Shown here one piece after another: positions 15,471 to 25,542 of a DNA stretch of 64,000 bases (position 1 is the first letter of the stretch; every line of letters starts with the position of its first letter). The translations under genes and the position numbers were made by a program. Under the pieces are notes generated by a model. That model saw only the letters and a program-made list of their open reading frames with translations. It searched no databases and was not told the DNA's origin. Where the stretch lies: positions 248,001 to 312,000 of the forward strand of contig NZ_JAFMOX010000065.1 of the NCBI RefSeq assembly GCF_019049655.1, read 5' to 3'. This stretch comes from Rahnella rivi. Its GTDB lineage: Bacteria > Pseudomonadota > Gammaproteobacteria > Enterobacterales > Enterobacteriaceae.

Positions 15471-17525
15471 TCACACCGTTTCGATCAATCCGCTGGCTCT
15501 CAGCACCCTGCGCTGTACCGCTTCCGGCAGCACCGCATTGACTCCTCCGACACACCCCAGACTGAACCAGTGACGCGCACGGGTGATCCCGGTGTAAATC
15601 AGCTCGCGCGTGAGGATCGGGCTGAGATTCTCCGGCAACAGCAGCGCGGTGTGGGTAAATTCTGAACCCTGCGATTTGTGCACCGTCATGGCGAATACAG
15701 TTTCCACCGCCTGTAACCGGCCAGGCATCACCCAGCGGATACTCTGCGTACCGTCTCCGGACAAAAATGCCACGCGCATCCCCCACACCGTCGTGCCCTC
15801 CGCCAGCGTTTGCGGGTAAGGCAACGTAATGCCGATATCACCGTTCATCAGCCGCTGGCTGTAATCGTTGCGCGTCACAAGCACCGGACGCCCCGGATAC
15901 CAGCCCACCGACGCCGGGATCAGTTTCTCTTTATACAGTAATTCCGCAATGCGCAGATTCAGCCCTTCGACGCCCCAGCGCCCGCCGCGTAAGGCACACA
16001 ACAACTGGAACTGACTGTAGGCCAGCAACACTTTTGTTGCCCAGCGGTTGAAGGATTCCGGCGGTTCATCCAGAGCCGGTCGCTCATTATTCACCACCGT
16101 CAGGTAATGCCGATAACCGGCTGGCGGCGAAATGCCCTCCCGGCTTTGTGTCGCAGGAAACTGCCCCGCCGCACCGTTGATCACCCAGTCGCGCAACGCC
16201 GCATCATCGTCGGCACTCAATGTCAGCTGCGCCAGGTCAGCGTAGCCCTGTTTCCAGACCTGTTTAAGGGCTTTCACATCCCCGTCGTTTACCGCTTCCG
16301 CCAGCTGACCGATACCGCTTTGCGCATCGAAACGGTAGCTGTGGCGCAGCATCACCACGGCCTGATCGATCGCCGTACCTTGCGGATCCACCAGCGCATC
16401 GGGGATCTGCTCGCCGGTCACGCTTTGCAGCCAGTCGCGGGTTTGCGGCAGATAATGGCCCCCCCTGGCGCGCTGACAGAGTTCACTGAGCAATGCGCCC
16501 GCTTCCACCGACGCCAGCTGATCTTTATCACCGAGCAGGATCAGGCGTGCGCTCTCCGGCAACGCCGCCAGCAGTGCCGCCATCATTTCCAGATCGACCA
16601 TCGAGGCTTCATCCACCACCAGCACGTCCAGCATCAGCGGATTGCCCTGATGATGGCGGAAATGCCGCGTATCCGGGCGGCTGCCCAGCAAGCGGTGCAG
16701 CGTCACCACTTCCGTATTAATGCTTTCACGCACCGCCTCGCCGTTGCCGAGCCCGCCGAGTTCCAGCTTCGAAACTGCCCCCGCAATCGACTCATTCAGC
16801 CGTGCCGCCGCTTTACCGGTCGGGGCGGCCAGCCGGATACGCATCGGCTGGCCCCGGTCTTCCAGTGCCAGCGTTTGCAGCAACGCCAGAAGGCGGACCA
16901 CGGTGGTGGTTTTGCCGGTGCCGGGGCCGCCGGTAATAATGCTGAATGCACTTCCCGCCGCCAGCGCACAGGCCAGTTTCTGCCAGTTAACGTGCCCGGC
17001 ATTGCGCTTCGCCGGGAACAGCGCGTCCAGCGCAGTGCGCAGGGAGTCCACCGGCAACGCCTGCGGCTGACTGCGCGCCAGCCGTTGTTCAATCGCTCCG
17101 CGCACGTTCTGTTCGTACTGCCAGTAGCGGCGCAGATATAACCGGTGGCCGGCCAGCACCAGCGGCGTATTGCCCGCACCGTTGCCGACCAGTTGCGGCT
17201 GCACCAGCGCATCCATCCATTGACGGAGCGTGAGATTATCCAGCACCGCTGAGGGGCGGATCACCGCACCGTCGGCGTGATCGCCATCCGGCGGCAGGGA
17301 AAGTGAAAAGGCGCTGTCCGCCAGCGTGGCCTGTAAATCCAGACAAACGTGGCCGCGTCCCAGCTGATAGCTGGTCAGCGCGGTGGCCAGCAATAACAGC
17401 GGATGCGCATCGGGCACCTGTTTCGCCAGAAACGTCACCAGCGCACGATCCAGCTCACGCAGCCAGCCGCACGCCACCCAGCTTGCCAACAGGTGCGCGA
17501 TATCTTCATGGCTGTTGATTTTCAT
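15471..17525 (-). CDS. recD: RecD, exodeoxyribonuclease V alpha subunit
   Basis: A 684-residue SF1B 5'-3' helicase subunit of RecBCD. Walker A GGPGTGKTTTV is at residues 199-209, then RLAAPTGKAAARL (motif Ia), VVDEASMVDL (Walker B, motif II), GDKDQLASVEAGALL (motif III), and the C-terminal VHKSQGSEF..RELIYTGITRARH (motifs V/VI). It is longer than E. coli RecD (about 608), with a diverged N-terminus (MKINSHEDIAHLLASWVACG). The ATG overlaps the recB stop by four bases (ATGA coupling). It is the last gene of the recC-recB-recD operon. argA, which follows recD in E. coli, is absent; a convergent small gene abuts instead. Confidence 0.93.
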   Translation of the reverse strand: MKINSHEDIAHLLASWVACGWLRELDRALVTFLAKQVPDAHPLLLLATALTSYQLGRGHVCLDLQATLADSAFSLSLPPDGDHADGAVIRPSAVLDNLTLRQWMDALVQPQLVGNGAGNTPLVLAGHRLYLRRYWQYEQNVRGAIEQRLARSQPQALPVDSLRTALDALFPAKRNAGHVNWQKLACALAAGSAFSIITGGPGTGKTTTVVRLLALLQTLALEDRGQPMRIRLAAPTGKAAARLNESIAGAVSKLELGGLGNGEAVRESINTEVVTLHRLLGSRPDTRHFRHHQGNPLMLDVLVVDEASMVDLEMMAALLAALPESARLILLGDKDQLASVEAGALLSELCQRARGGHYLPQTRDWLQSVTGEQIPDALVDPQGTAIDQAVVMLRHSYRFDAQSGIGQLAEAVNDGDVKALKQVWKQGYADLAQLTLSADDDAALRDWVINGAAGQFPATQSREGISPPAGYRHYLTVVNNERPALDEPPESFNRWATKVLLAYSQFQLLCALRGGRWGVEGLNLRIAELLYKEKLIPASVGWYPGRPVLVTRNDYSQRLMNGDIGITLPYPQTLAEGTTVWGMRVAFLSGDGTQSIRWVMPGRLQAVETVFAMTVHKSQGSEFTHTALLLPENLSPILTRELIYTGITRARHWFSLGCVGGVNAVLPEAVQRRVLRASGLIETV

Positions 17526-20500
17526 GCGCTTTTCTCCTGATTGCCACTAAACAGCATGTCGAGTTCTTCCATTAACGCTTTATCCGGCCGCTGAACGCAG
17601 ACCCCGTTGCCCGGCGCATGGCTGCCGCGCAGGAAGACATACACCGCACCGCCGATGTGCCGGTCGTAGTCGTAATCCGGCAGACGTGATTTCAGCAGAC
17701 GATGCAGGGCGAAAAGGTACAGCGTGAATTGCAGATCGTAGCGGTGATCCCGCATCGACTGCGTCATGGCCGTCTGGTCATAGCCGCTGGCATCAGCGCC
17801 CAGCCAGTTAGATTTGTAATCCAGCACGTAATAACGCCCGTCGTGTTCAAACACCAGATCGATAAAGCCCTTCAGCATGCCGTTAAGATCTTCCGCCAGC
17901 AGTGGCGCGCGTTCTGCCCCGCCGAGCGTATATTGCTGAACCAGCTTGTCCAGGCGACGGGTCGGCACCTGCGTCAGGGAGAACCAGAACTCCATCTCCA
18001 CCTGATACGGCGGCAAACCGGCCAGCGTAAACGCCCCGCCATCCGGCAGCGGTAACGGCTGCGTCAGCAGCGCGGTCAGCCAGCCGGTCAGCGCGGGGAT
18101 CCATTTCTCCCAGCCGCGAGTCTGACAGCGACGGCCAATCTGATCGGCGATTTTCTCAGGTTCAGCCGCCAGCGCAGCAAAACCTTCGTCCCCTGCCCAC
18201 TCCAGTAAACCATGCAGGAAATTCCCCGGCGCCGGGCCACGCGGAAACGCATACAAATCCGCGCCGGTCATCGGCTGCGATAATGCGTCTGTCAGTCGCA
18301 GATCGGCCAGCCCGAGGCTTTCGGAGATCTTGTTTTCAAAATAGGTGTCCTGTGCGGCGCTTTCGGCCTGCGCCTGCGGCTCGTGTGTCACCCCGTCTGA
18401 GACGATATAGGTTCCGGCAGGCGCGATTTGCAGACCCGAGAAACTCGATACCCACCAGCGCGGTGCTTTCTGCGTCCGCAACGGCGGGCGCGGCCCCAGC
18501 GCAGGCGGCGCCTGCTGCGGACGAAACACGGCACCGTCAGGAACCGGCAGCGGCCATGCGCGCAGAGTGTCGGTTTCCAGCGCCTGCAAACGGCCCGGCA
18601 ATGCGGCAGCATCAATCGCCTCGCCGCCGTTAAAAAGATAACCCGGCGCGCTCTTTTCAAACTCTTTCAGCGGTGCCATGCCCAGCCACAGCGCGTAACG
18701 CGAGCGGGTCAGCGCCACGTAAAACTTACGCAGATCTTCCCCCAGCCGTTCACGGTCAGCCAGCGCCAGCTCGTCTTCACTGGCGCTTAACGCCACTTCC
18801 AGTTCGCCTTCCGGCGTATGCCATTTGAGCGGTGAATCCTGTTTTTTCACCGCGCGGAATGCGCAGGCAAACGGCAGGAAGACCAGCGGATATTCCAGAC
18901 CTTTGGATTTATGCACCGTCACCACTTTCACCAGTTCGGCATCACTTTCCAGACGCAATTTCCGTGCGTCGCCGCCCTGATTTTCATCCTGACACTGCTC
19001 CGCCAGATAGCGGATCAGCGCATGTTCTCCGTCAAGCTGCACACTCGCCTGTTGCAGCAGTTCTGAAAGATGCAGCAAATCGGTCAGCGCCCGCTCATCA
19101 CCGCGCCCGAGCAGGCGGCGCGGCACGTCGAACTCCCACATCAGGCGGCGCAGCATCGGTAAAATGCCCTGTTTGCGCCAGCAGGTACGGTACTCCTGAA
19201 ACTGCCGGACATAGCGTTCCCACTCATTTTCATCCTGATTCAGACGATCCAGCGCTTCCCAGCTGAGATTGAGCGAAGGCGTCCCCAGGGCGGCACGCAG
19301 CAGACGATCGTTTTCCGGCGCGGCACAGGCCGCCAGCCAGAACTGCAATTCGCCTGCCTGCGCGCTCTGGAAAATCGATTCTTTATCTGACAGATAGACG
19401 CTGCGCACGCCGCGTTTGGACAGCGCCATGCGGATCGCCGCGGCCTCACGGCCGGTATTCACCAGCACCGCGATATCGCCGGGCATGACCGGTTTCAGCG
19501 GTTCTCCGGGGTGGCCGAAACCGGCGGTGCCCTGTTGCCCGAGACGCAGTAAACGGACAATTTCTGTCGCACAGCCGTCAGACATCAGCTGAACGTACTG
19601 AAGTTTCGGCAATGCTTCCGCCTGATCTTCCGGATACCACAGCGTCATGGCAGCGGCTTCGGCGTCGTCAATCACCAGCGTATCGGCGCGTCCTTTGGCT
19701 TCCACAGGCAGGAACGGCACCTGATTATCATCACCACGACGGAACAGAAAAGCGCCCTCGCCGGATGCGCGGGATTCTGCCAGCTGGAACACTTCGTTCA
19801 CGGCCGCGACCATGGCGCGGGTGGAACGGAAGTTGGTCGCCAGCGTGTAGTGACGTCCGCCGGTATCGCGGCGCGCCCGCAGATAGGTGTAAATATCGGC
19901 CCCGCGAAACGCATAAATCGCCTGTTTCGGATCGCCGATCAGGATAAGCCCCTGCTCCGGTACATTTTTTGCCACACGGTAAACGGTATCGAAAATACGG
20001 TATTGCAGCGGGTCGGTGTCCTGGAATTCGTCGATCATCGCCACCGGGAACTGAGTGCGGATGATCTCCGCCAACCGTTCACCGTTATCACTGTGCAGCG
20101 CGGCGTCGAGGCGGGTCAGTAAATCGTTGAAGCCCATCTGCGCACGCTTTTGCTGCTCGGCGTCAAAGCGGTTTTCTATCCAGCGGCAGGCGTGTTTCAG
20201 CAAACCGCTGCGCGCATCAGGCAAACTCTCGAGACGCGCTTTCAGGGTTTCCATCGCGGTCAGCGCCGGGTGCGCAGGCGGCTCGCCCTGTTTCCAGCAC
20301 TCTGCCAGGCCTTCCGGCGTCAGGCGTTCCCAGCCGGTTTTCAGATCCGGCATCACTTCATCGGTGGTGGCCCAGGTATGGAGTTTTTCCAGCCACGGCG
20401 TGAAATAACGCGCCTGAATTTTACGGCCATCGACCACTTTCGCCGCCACCGCGCCCTCGAGGATCGTGCGCAGCTCCTGCGTCCATTGCGCCCAGCCCTG

Positions 20501-21220
20501 TTTCAGCGCCGCCAGCTCGTCGGCTTTCTGCTGACTCACCGTTTCGCACACCTGCGCAGGCGGTTCATCCGATCCCAGTTCGTCGGCATAGTCCAGCAGT
20601 GGCATCACGCTCTGGTGTAACGCTTCCGGCGTGCGCCACCAGCCGCGCAGGGTGCGGATGTCCGGCTCCGGCAGCGCGAAATAGAAGCTGCGCCAGTAGT
20701 CGCGCACCACGTCCATCAGCAATTCGCTCTGATCGGTTTCCAGTGTCTGCGTAAACAGGCTGTCGCTGTCGAACGCGTGTTCGCCCAGCATCCGGTTACA
20801 CCAGCCATGGATAGTGGAAACCGCCGACTCATCCATCCATTCGGCCGCCAGTTGCAACTTACGGGCACAGCCCGGCCATTGCTCCGGCGTATATTCCGCA
20901 CGCAGTGTTAAGAGAAATTCGTCGCCCGATGACGGCTCATGCGGATCTTCCTGAAAGCACACCGCCGCTTTGGACAGACGTTCACGAATACGATCCCGCA
21001 GCTCTTTGGTGGCCGCATCGGTGAAGGTCACCACCAGAATGTCGGGCGGCGTCAGCGGGCGGCTGAAGGCGTTATCGCCGCCGTGCCCGAGCACCAGCCG
21101 CACGTACAGCGCGGCGATGGTGAAGGTTTTCCCGGTACCGGCGCTGGCTTCAATCAGGCGGCTGCCGGTCAGCGGGAAATTCAGCACATTGAGGGCCGAT
21201 GGCAGGGTGCGATCCGTCAT
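17522..21220 (-). CDS. recB: RecB, exodeoxyribonuclease V beta subunit
   Basis: A 1232-residue 3'-5' SF1A helicase and nuclease subunit. Walker A ASAGTGKTFT is near residues 25-34, followed by VVTFTDAATKELRDRIRERL (motif Ia), VAMIDEFQDTDPLQYRIF (motif II), GDPKQAIYAFRGAD (motif III), VHKSKGLEYPLVFLPF and FYVALTRSRYAL (motifs V/VI). The C-terminal RecB nuclease residues are present in GFIDLVF and VLDYKSNWLG. Several stretches, for example SRLIEASAGTGKTFTIAALY with RLVLGHGG, and ESAVSTIHGWCNRML, read closer to pseudomonad RecB than to E. coli RecB as I recall them. It overlaps recC and recD by four bases each. No ptrA lies between recC and recB. Confidence 0.95.
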   Translation of the reverse strand: MTDRTLPSALNVLNFPLTGSRLIEASAGTGKTFTIAALYVRLVLGHGGDNAFSRPLTPPDILVVTFTDAATKELRDRIRERLSKAAVCFQEDPHEPSSGDEFLLTLRAEYTPEQWPGCARKLQLAAEWMDESAVSTIHGWCNRMLGEHAFDSDSLFTQTLETDQSELLMDVVRDYWRSFYFALPEPDIRTLRGWWRTPEALHQSVMPLLDYADELGSDEPPAQVCETVSQQKADELAALKQGWAQWTQELRTILEGAVAAKVVDGRKIQARYFTPWLEKLHTWATTDEVMPDLKTGWERLTPEGLAECWKQGEPPAHPALTAMETLKARLESLPDARSGLLKHACRWIENRFDAEQQKRAQMGFNDLLTRLDAALHSDNGERLAEIIRTQFPVAMIDEFQDTDPLQYRIFDTVYRVAKNVPEQGLILIGDPKQAIYAFRGADIYTYLRARRDTGGRHYTLATNFRSTRAMVAAVNEVFQLAESRASGEGAFLFRRGDDNQVPFLPVEAKGRADTLVIDDAEAAAMTLWYPEDQAEALPKLQYVQLMSDGCATEIVRLLRLGQQGTAGFGHPGEPLKPVMPGDIAVLVNTGREAAAIRMALSKRGVRSVYLSDKESIFQSAQAGELQFWLAACAAPENDRLLRAALGTPSLNLSWEALDRLNQDENEWERYVRQFQEYRTCWRKQGILPMLRRLMWEFDVPRRLLGRGDERALTDLLHLSELLQQASVQLDGEHALIRYLAEQCQDENQGGDARKLRLESDAELVKVVTVHKSKGLEYPLVFLPFACAFRAVKKQDSPLKWHTPEGELEVALSASEDELALADRERLGEDLRKFYVALTRSRYALWLGMAPLKEFEKSAPGYLFNGGEAIDAAALPGRLQALETDTLRAWPLPVPDGAVFRPQQAPPALGPRPPLRTQKAPRWWVSSFSGLQIAPAGTYIVSDGVTHEPQAQAESAAQDTYFENKISESLGLADLRLTDALSQPMTGADLYAFPRGPAPGNFLHGLLEWAGDEGFAALAAEPEKIADQIGRRCQTRGWEKWIPALTGWLTALLTQPLPLPDGGAFTLAGLPPYQVEMEFWFSLTQVPTRRLDKLVQQYTLGGAERAPLLAEDLNGMLKGFIDLVFEHDGRYYVLDYKSNWLGADASGYDQTAMTQSMRDHRYDLQFTLYLFALHRLLKSRLPDYDYDRHIGGAVYVFLRGSHAPGNGVCVQRPDKALMEELDMLFSGNQEKSA

Positions 21221-24200
21221 TCCTTTCCTCCTTTCTTACTGCGAGAAAGATGATTTTTCAGCGGAGCCAGAAGGCGATCCGCAAGCACGGCGAATTCGCC
21301 GTCGGACCACAATGTGGCAAAATCAGGCCACGCGCGGGCCAGATAAGGGTTGCTGTCGCGCTCACCGAATTTTTTGTTAGCCGGATCGTGATTTTCATAG
21401 GCGTCACGGGCGGCAAACCAGGCATCGCTGTCCGGCGCGCTCTGTTCATTGCCGTCTTTTTTCAGCCAGACGAAGGCGGTTTTCACCGCCAGCGGCAGCG
21501 GACGTAACTGCCCCTGCTGCCATGTCTCCACCAGCGTTTGCCACAATGCTTCGGCCTGTGAAATCTCCAGCGGCGGCAGTTCAGCGGTGCCGTTTTTGCT
21601 GACAATAATGCTGTGCATCGGCTGCCCGCCGAGGTGCCCGGCCAGATGAGCGACCCAGTGCGGCAGCAGTTTGTCGAAGCGGTAGCTGCGCTCTTTGGTC
21701 ATCAGGCCGCCACTTTCCAGCACCACGCGCGCCCGTTCACCGCCCTCACTGGCGCGCAGATCGCCCAGCCAGTCGGAGAAACTGACGCCGCCGGTATCCA
21801 CGCTCAGCGATTCATTGCCGAGAGCCTGCGGCCACGCGTCGAGCACCTGCTGATAGCTGGCAAACAGCTGTTCCATCGGCTCCGCCAGATCTTCACTCAG
21901 TACCCTGGCAAATTCGCCCGGTGCCAGCTCGCCGCGCCGTTCGATGCGTTCAAGCTGCTGTCGCAAGACATCCTGCCGCGAAACCCCGGCTTCCAGCGCC
22001 CATTTCTGCGCGCGGATCAGTTCATCCTGTAATCGCCAGTTTTCCAGCGCGTTCACATCGAAAGGTTCCTGATCTTCGCTGCCCGGATCTTCCCGCTCAA
22101 AATAGATATTCAGCCGCTGGCGGAAGAAGCTGCGCACCGGATCCGACAGAAAATCCGACAGCTGGCGCAGCGTCAGCGCCCCTTCCTGTTCAACAGGTTG
22201 CAGCGGTTGTGCAGCAACATCAGCGGCTTCCGCTTCCAGCCCGGCACGCCATTCGTGGGCATAACTGAACAGTGCGCTGTCTTTAACAAAATAGTCGCGG
22301 TTGAACGGCTGAAGACGATGTTCAACGGTCAGCGCGGGCAGCACCTCGTCGCCGCTGCTGAGCGTCCAGCCTGCCGCCAGATGGTCACGCAGTTGCGCCA
22401 CCAGCACCGACGGCGGGCGCTCAGTGTTGTCATGAATGCTGCGCCCCACCCAGCTGATGTGTAGGCGTTCGCGGGCAGAAAGCAGCGCTTCGAGGAACAG
22501 GTAGCGGTCATCTTCCCGACGTGAACGGTCACCGGGGCGGTAATCGCGTCCCATCAGATCGAAATCCATCGGCACGCGGTTACGCGGATAATCGCCGTCG
22601 TTCATGCCGAGCAGGTAAACGTGGCGGAACGGAATGGCGCGCATCGGCATCAGCGTGGCAAAGGTCACCGCACCGCCGAAGAACGGCTGCGTCAGGCCGG
22701 ACTGGTCAAACTGCGCCAGCCAGTGATCGCGCACCACTGAAAGCGGCAGTTCGGCCTGTAAATCAACGCTTTCACAGGCTTCCAGCCAGGTGTCCAGTTC
22801 GGTGTGCAGACGGACTAAAATGAAGCCGTCCTCTCCCTCGTCGTCCTGTGCAAAATACTGTGAGAGGATCGCGCGCAGACGTTCACCCCAGACCTGCGGC
22901 GCGGCGGGCTCGCGCAGCTGACGCCAGGTTTCATCAAGGCAACTCAGCAGATGCGACAACGGCCCGATCAGCGCCGCGTCCAGCCCGCCGATTTCATCCA
23001 GCGGCTCGATATTCCCCCAGGCTTCGCCGCTGCCCACTGCGTAGCCCAGCAGCATCCGTTGCAGACCAAAGAACCAGCTGTTTTGCTCCGGCGATAACGG
23101 CAGTTCGAGGCTCTGACGCTGTTCGGCGTGCAGCCCCCAGCGCACGTTGGCGGCACGTATCCAGCGGTGCAACAGCGGCAGTTGTTCTTCTTCGATGGCA
23201 AAGCGCTGACGCACCGACGGCACATCGAGTAAATCCAGCAAATCGCTGACGGCAAACCGCGACTGCGGCAAATTCAGCAGGCGCTCCAGCGCGCCGAGCA
23301 GAGAATTATTCTGGCGCGGCCCCTGATCGGCGACGGTGAACGGAATGTAGCGCGGGTCGCTGCGCGCGGTCAGGCCGAACACCGCCTGAATATGCGGCGC
23401 GTAGCCGTTGATGTCCGGCACCATCACTATAATATCGCGCGGTCTGAGCGTCGGATCTGCCGCCAGCGCGGCCAGCAGACGGTCATGCAGCACTTCCACT
23501 TCGCGCTGGGCGCTGTGGGTAATGTAGAAGCGCAGAGAGTCGTCCTGCGCATTCAGCGGCGGCCAGTATCCTTTGGTTTCAGCCAGCGGGCGCAGTTGCA
23601 AAATATCTTCCTGCAACTGGTGCAGTAACGTGTCGGTGCCGTTAGAGGTAAAGAGATCAATACGCGGGATCACCGGCGCCAGTTGCGAGGCGTAGGATTC
23701 ATGGTTGTCATATTCATTGAGCAGGCCGATATAATCGCGCCCCTGCTTGCCCCACGCTGCCAGCAGCGGATGGGCATGCTGATGAAGCTCATCATCGTTC
23801 ATCACCGGCGGCATACCCGGCTTGCGCTGCTGACGCATCCGTTCGGCGCGCAGCAGATCTTTATCGGCGATGATATCGCTCCAGTCGTGCTCGCACGGGT
23901 TATGCACGCACATAAAAATGTGCGTCCAGCGGCCAAGCACCGCCAGCACTTCGAGAGACTGCTGTGGCAGTGAAGAGATGCCGAAAACGACCAGGCGCGC
24001 AGGCAGACCGGCCGGGCGCTGATGTTCAGAAAGCGTTTGGCCGTGGTGCAGAAAACGCTGATGCAGCGCGGCGCGACTGGTATTACGCTGATTTTCAGGA
24101 ACATCCGCCAGCAGCGCACGCCACAGTTGAGGCTGCCACAGCAGGTTTTCCGGTAAAGGCTCGCTGCCCTTGCGGCTGGTGCGCAGAACGTCCAGTCCGT

Positions 24201-24678
24201 TGCCCCAGTCCTCCAGCCAGTCGGCGCGATACACCTGATATTGATCGAACAAATCAGCCAGACGCTGTGCCAGCTGATGCAGTTTGCGCATGTCGCCGTC
24301 GTCTTTTAAGAAACGCGCCAGCGGTGCAAACACCGGTTCGGTGAGCAATTGCGGTAACAGCCGGATCAGCCGCCAGGTCAGCAATGGCCGGTCGAACGGT
24401 GAAGATTCCGGCACCTGCTCTTTGCCCAGCACGGCGCGGTACACCTGCCAGAAAAAACGCGCCGGAAGCTTGATGTCCAGCGCCGCCGCAATGCCGCAGC
24501 CGCCGTCATCCGCATCGCGCGCCAGCGCCAGTTTCAGCCACTGGTTGATGCCATTGCTCTGCACCAGAATCACTTCATTTTCCAGCGGCGAAAGCGGATG
24601 CGCCGCCATCCACGTGATCAGCACGTCCCTCAGGGCTTCTGAGTGATTGCCGTGTAACACCATCAAACCTGAATTCAC
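21217..24678 (-). CDS. recC: RecC, exodeoxyribonuclease V gamma subunit
   Basis: An 1153-residue inactivated helicase/nuclease scaffold that recognises Chi in the RecBCD complex. Family landmarks are VILVQSNGINQWL, ADLFDQYQVYRADWL, GISSLPQQSLEVL, the long central REVEVLHDRLLAALAADPTL stretch followed by RPRDIIVMVPDI, TLMPMRAIPFRHVYLLGMND and GDRSRREDDRYLFLEALLSA. By eye, residues reported to contact Chi in E. coli RecC (Q38, Q44, L64, W70, D133, L134, D136, R142) are conserved at Q40, Q46, L71, W77, D141, L142, D144 and R150. T40 is replaced by Asn42. It is the first gene of the operon, with about 860 AT-rich, gene-free bases upstream instead of the usual ppdC/thyA cluster. Confidence 0.94.
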   Translation of the reverse strand: MNSGLMVLHGNHSEALRDVLITWMAAHPLSPLENEVILVQSNGINQWLKLALARDADDGGCGIAAALDIKLPARFFWQVYRAVLGKEQVPESSPFDRPLLTWRLIRLLPQLLTEPVFAPLARFLKDDGDMRKLHQLAQRLADLFDQYQVYRADWLEDWGNGLDVLRTSRKGSEPLPENLLWQPQLWRALLADVPENQRNTSRAALHQRFLHHGQTLSEHQRPAGLPARLVVFGISSLPQQSLEVLAVLGRWTHIFMCVHNPCEHDWSDIIADKDLLRAERMRQQRKPGMPPVMNDDELHQHAHPLLAAWGKQGRDYIGLLNEYDNHESYASQLAPVIPRIDLFTSNGTDTLLHQLQEDILQLRPLAETKGYWPPLNAQDDSLRFYITHSAQREVEVLHDRLLAALAADPTLRPRDIIVMVPDINGYAPHIQAVFGLTARSDPRYIPFTVADQGPRQNNSLLGALERLLNLPQSRFAVSDLLDLLDVPSVRQRFAIEEEQLPLLHRWIRAANVRWGLHAEQRQSLELPLSPEQNSWFFGLQRMLLGYAVGSGEAWGNIEPLDEIGGLDAALIGPLSHLLSCLDETWRQLREPAAPQVWGERLRAILSQYFAQDDEGEDGFILVRLHTELDTWLEACESVDLQAELPLSVVRDHWLAQFDQSGLTQPFFGGAVTFATLMPMRAIPFRHVYLLGMNDGDYPRNRVPMDFDLMGRDYRPGDRSRREDDRYLFLEALLSARERLHISWVGRSIHDNTERPPSVLVAQLRDHLAAGWTLSSGDEVLPALTVEHRLQPFNRDYFVKDSALFSYAHEWRAGLEAEAADVAAQPLQPVEQEGALTLRQLSDFLSDPVRSFFRQRLNIYFEREDPGSEDQEPFDVNALENWRLQDELIRAQKWALEAGVSRQDVLRQQLERIERRGELAPGEFARVLSEDLAEPMEQLFASYQQVLDAWPQALGNESLSVDTGGVSFSDWLGDLRASEGGERARVVLESGGLMTKERSYRFDKLLPHWVAHLAGHLGGQPMHSIIVSKNGTAELPPLEISQAEALWQTLVETWQQGQLRPLPLAVKTAFVWLKKDGNEQSAPDSDAWFAARDAYENHDPANKKFGERDSNPYLARAWPDFATLWSDGEFAVLADRLLAPLKNHLSRSKKGGKE

Positions 24679-25542
24679 GCCCGCATCCCTTATTATCGCT
24701 GGTTTAAGGGAGAGATTTTGCGTTGATTTGGAAAGGATTGAAAGGAAAAGAGGCCGGGATTGCAGGCACCGTCATCCTGTCAGAGGGTGACATTAATCAT
24801 GACTCCCCTGATAATTTCATTAGCCAATAAATTAGTTTTTAATTAAATTCATTTCAGTAACATTCAGCTATCTAATAATTTTCTGTTTATCAGAGGTAAA
24901 AATCTCATTTTTTAGAAGATTCAGAAAACAGCTTTTGTGTCGTGAAAAGTAAACTGTTATAAAGATGCGTTAGTTATTTACCGCATAAGAAATACAAGTG
25001 AATCAGTTAATAAAAATATTTACAGTGAATATTAGAATTATCTATAGTGGTGTTTTCTTGTAATCATTATTGGCTCTCGCCGCTATACCTGCTGAAAGGC
25101 ACAGGAAAATAAACAATAAAAACAATTTCTTACACTTTTAGAACAGCAAGTGCATCACGAAAAAACGTAAAAAAATCCAGACAGTTTCTGTACGGTCACC
25201 AGAAATTACAGGGTCTGAAGGACATCTGTGATTTATTATTTACACTATCAATACCACTCAGCATGTATATTTGTATTTCAGCTGTCAGGACAGGTAAGAA
25301 AAATATTTTATCGGAAAATGCTACGTCACTTTTAGAATTCCCCGGCAGGTGCAGTTCGAAATATCTCTTATCGAATAACCGGGTTATTCCATTGTGAATT
25401 GAATCGCCAGGACGGCGTTTAGCATTATCTGATTTTCACGAGCAACACCCTGCATCTCAACCAGGGTGGGCAATTGCTGGCCGGCAGAAACTGGAGCTGA
25501 CGGCCAGCCCCCACAGCACGGAAGAGGTGCTTAGCGCGCGAC
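24679..25542. other. AT-rich gene-free region upstream of recC
   Basis: About 860 bases, much more AT-rich than the flanking genes. No frame with a ribosome-binding site or recognisable product was found. The right end (about 25400-25562) has an open frame without a start codon, translated LELTASPHSTEEVLSARLNR near its end; it could be a decayed gene remnant. The recC promoter must lie at the left edge. Confidence 0.5.

Noticed and set aside
16107..17141. 344-codon plus-strand frame inside recD
   Set aside because: Shadow of recD; composition is Arg/Gln/His-rich with no motif or credible start.
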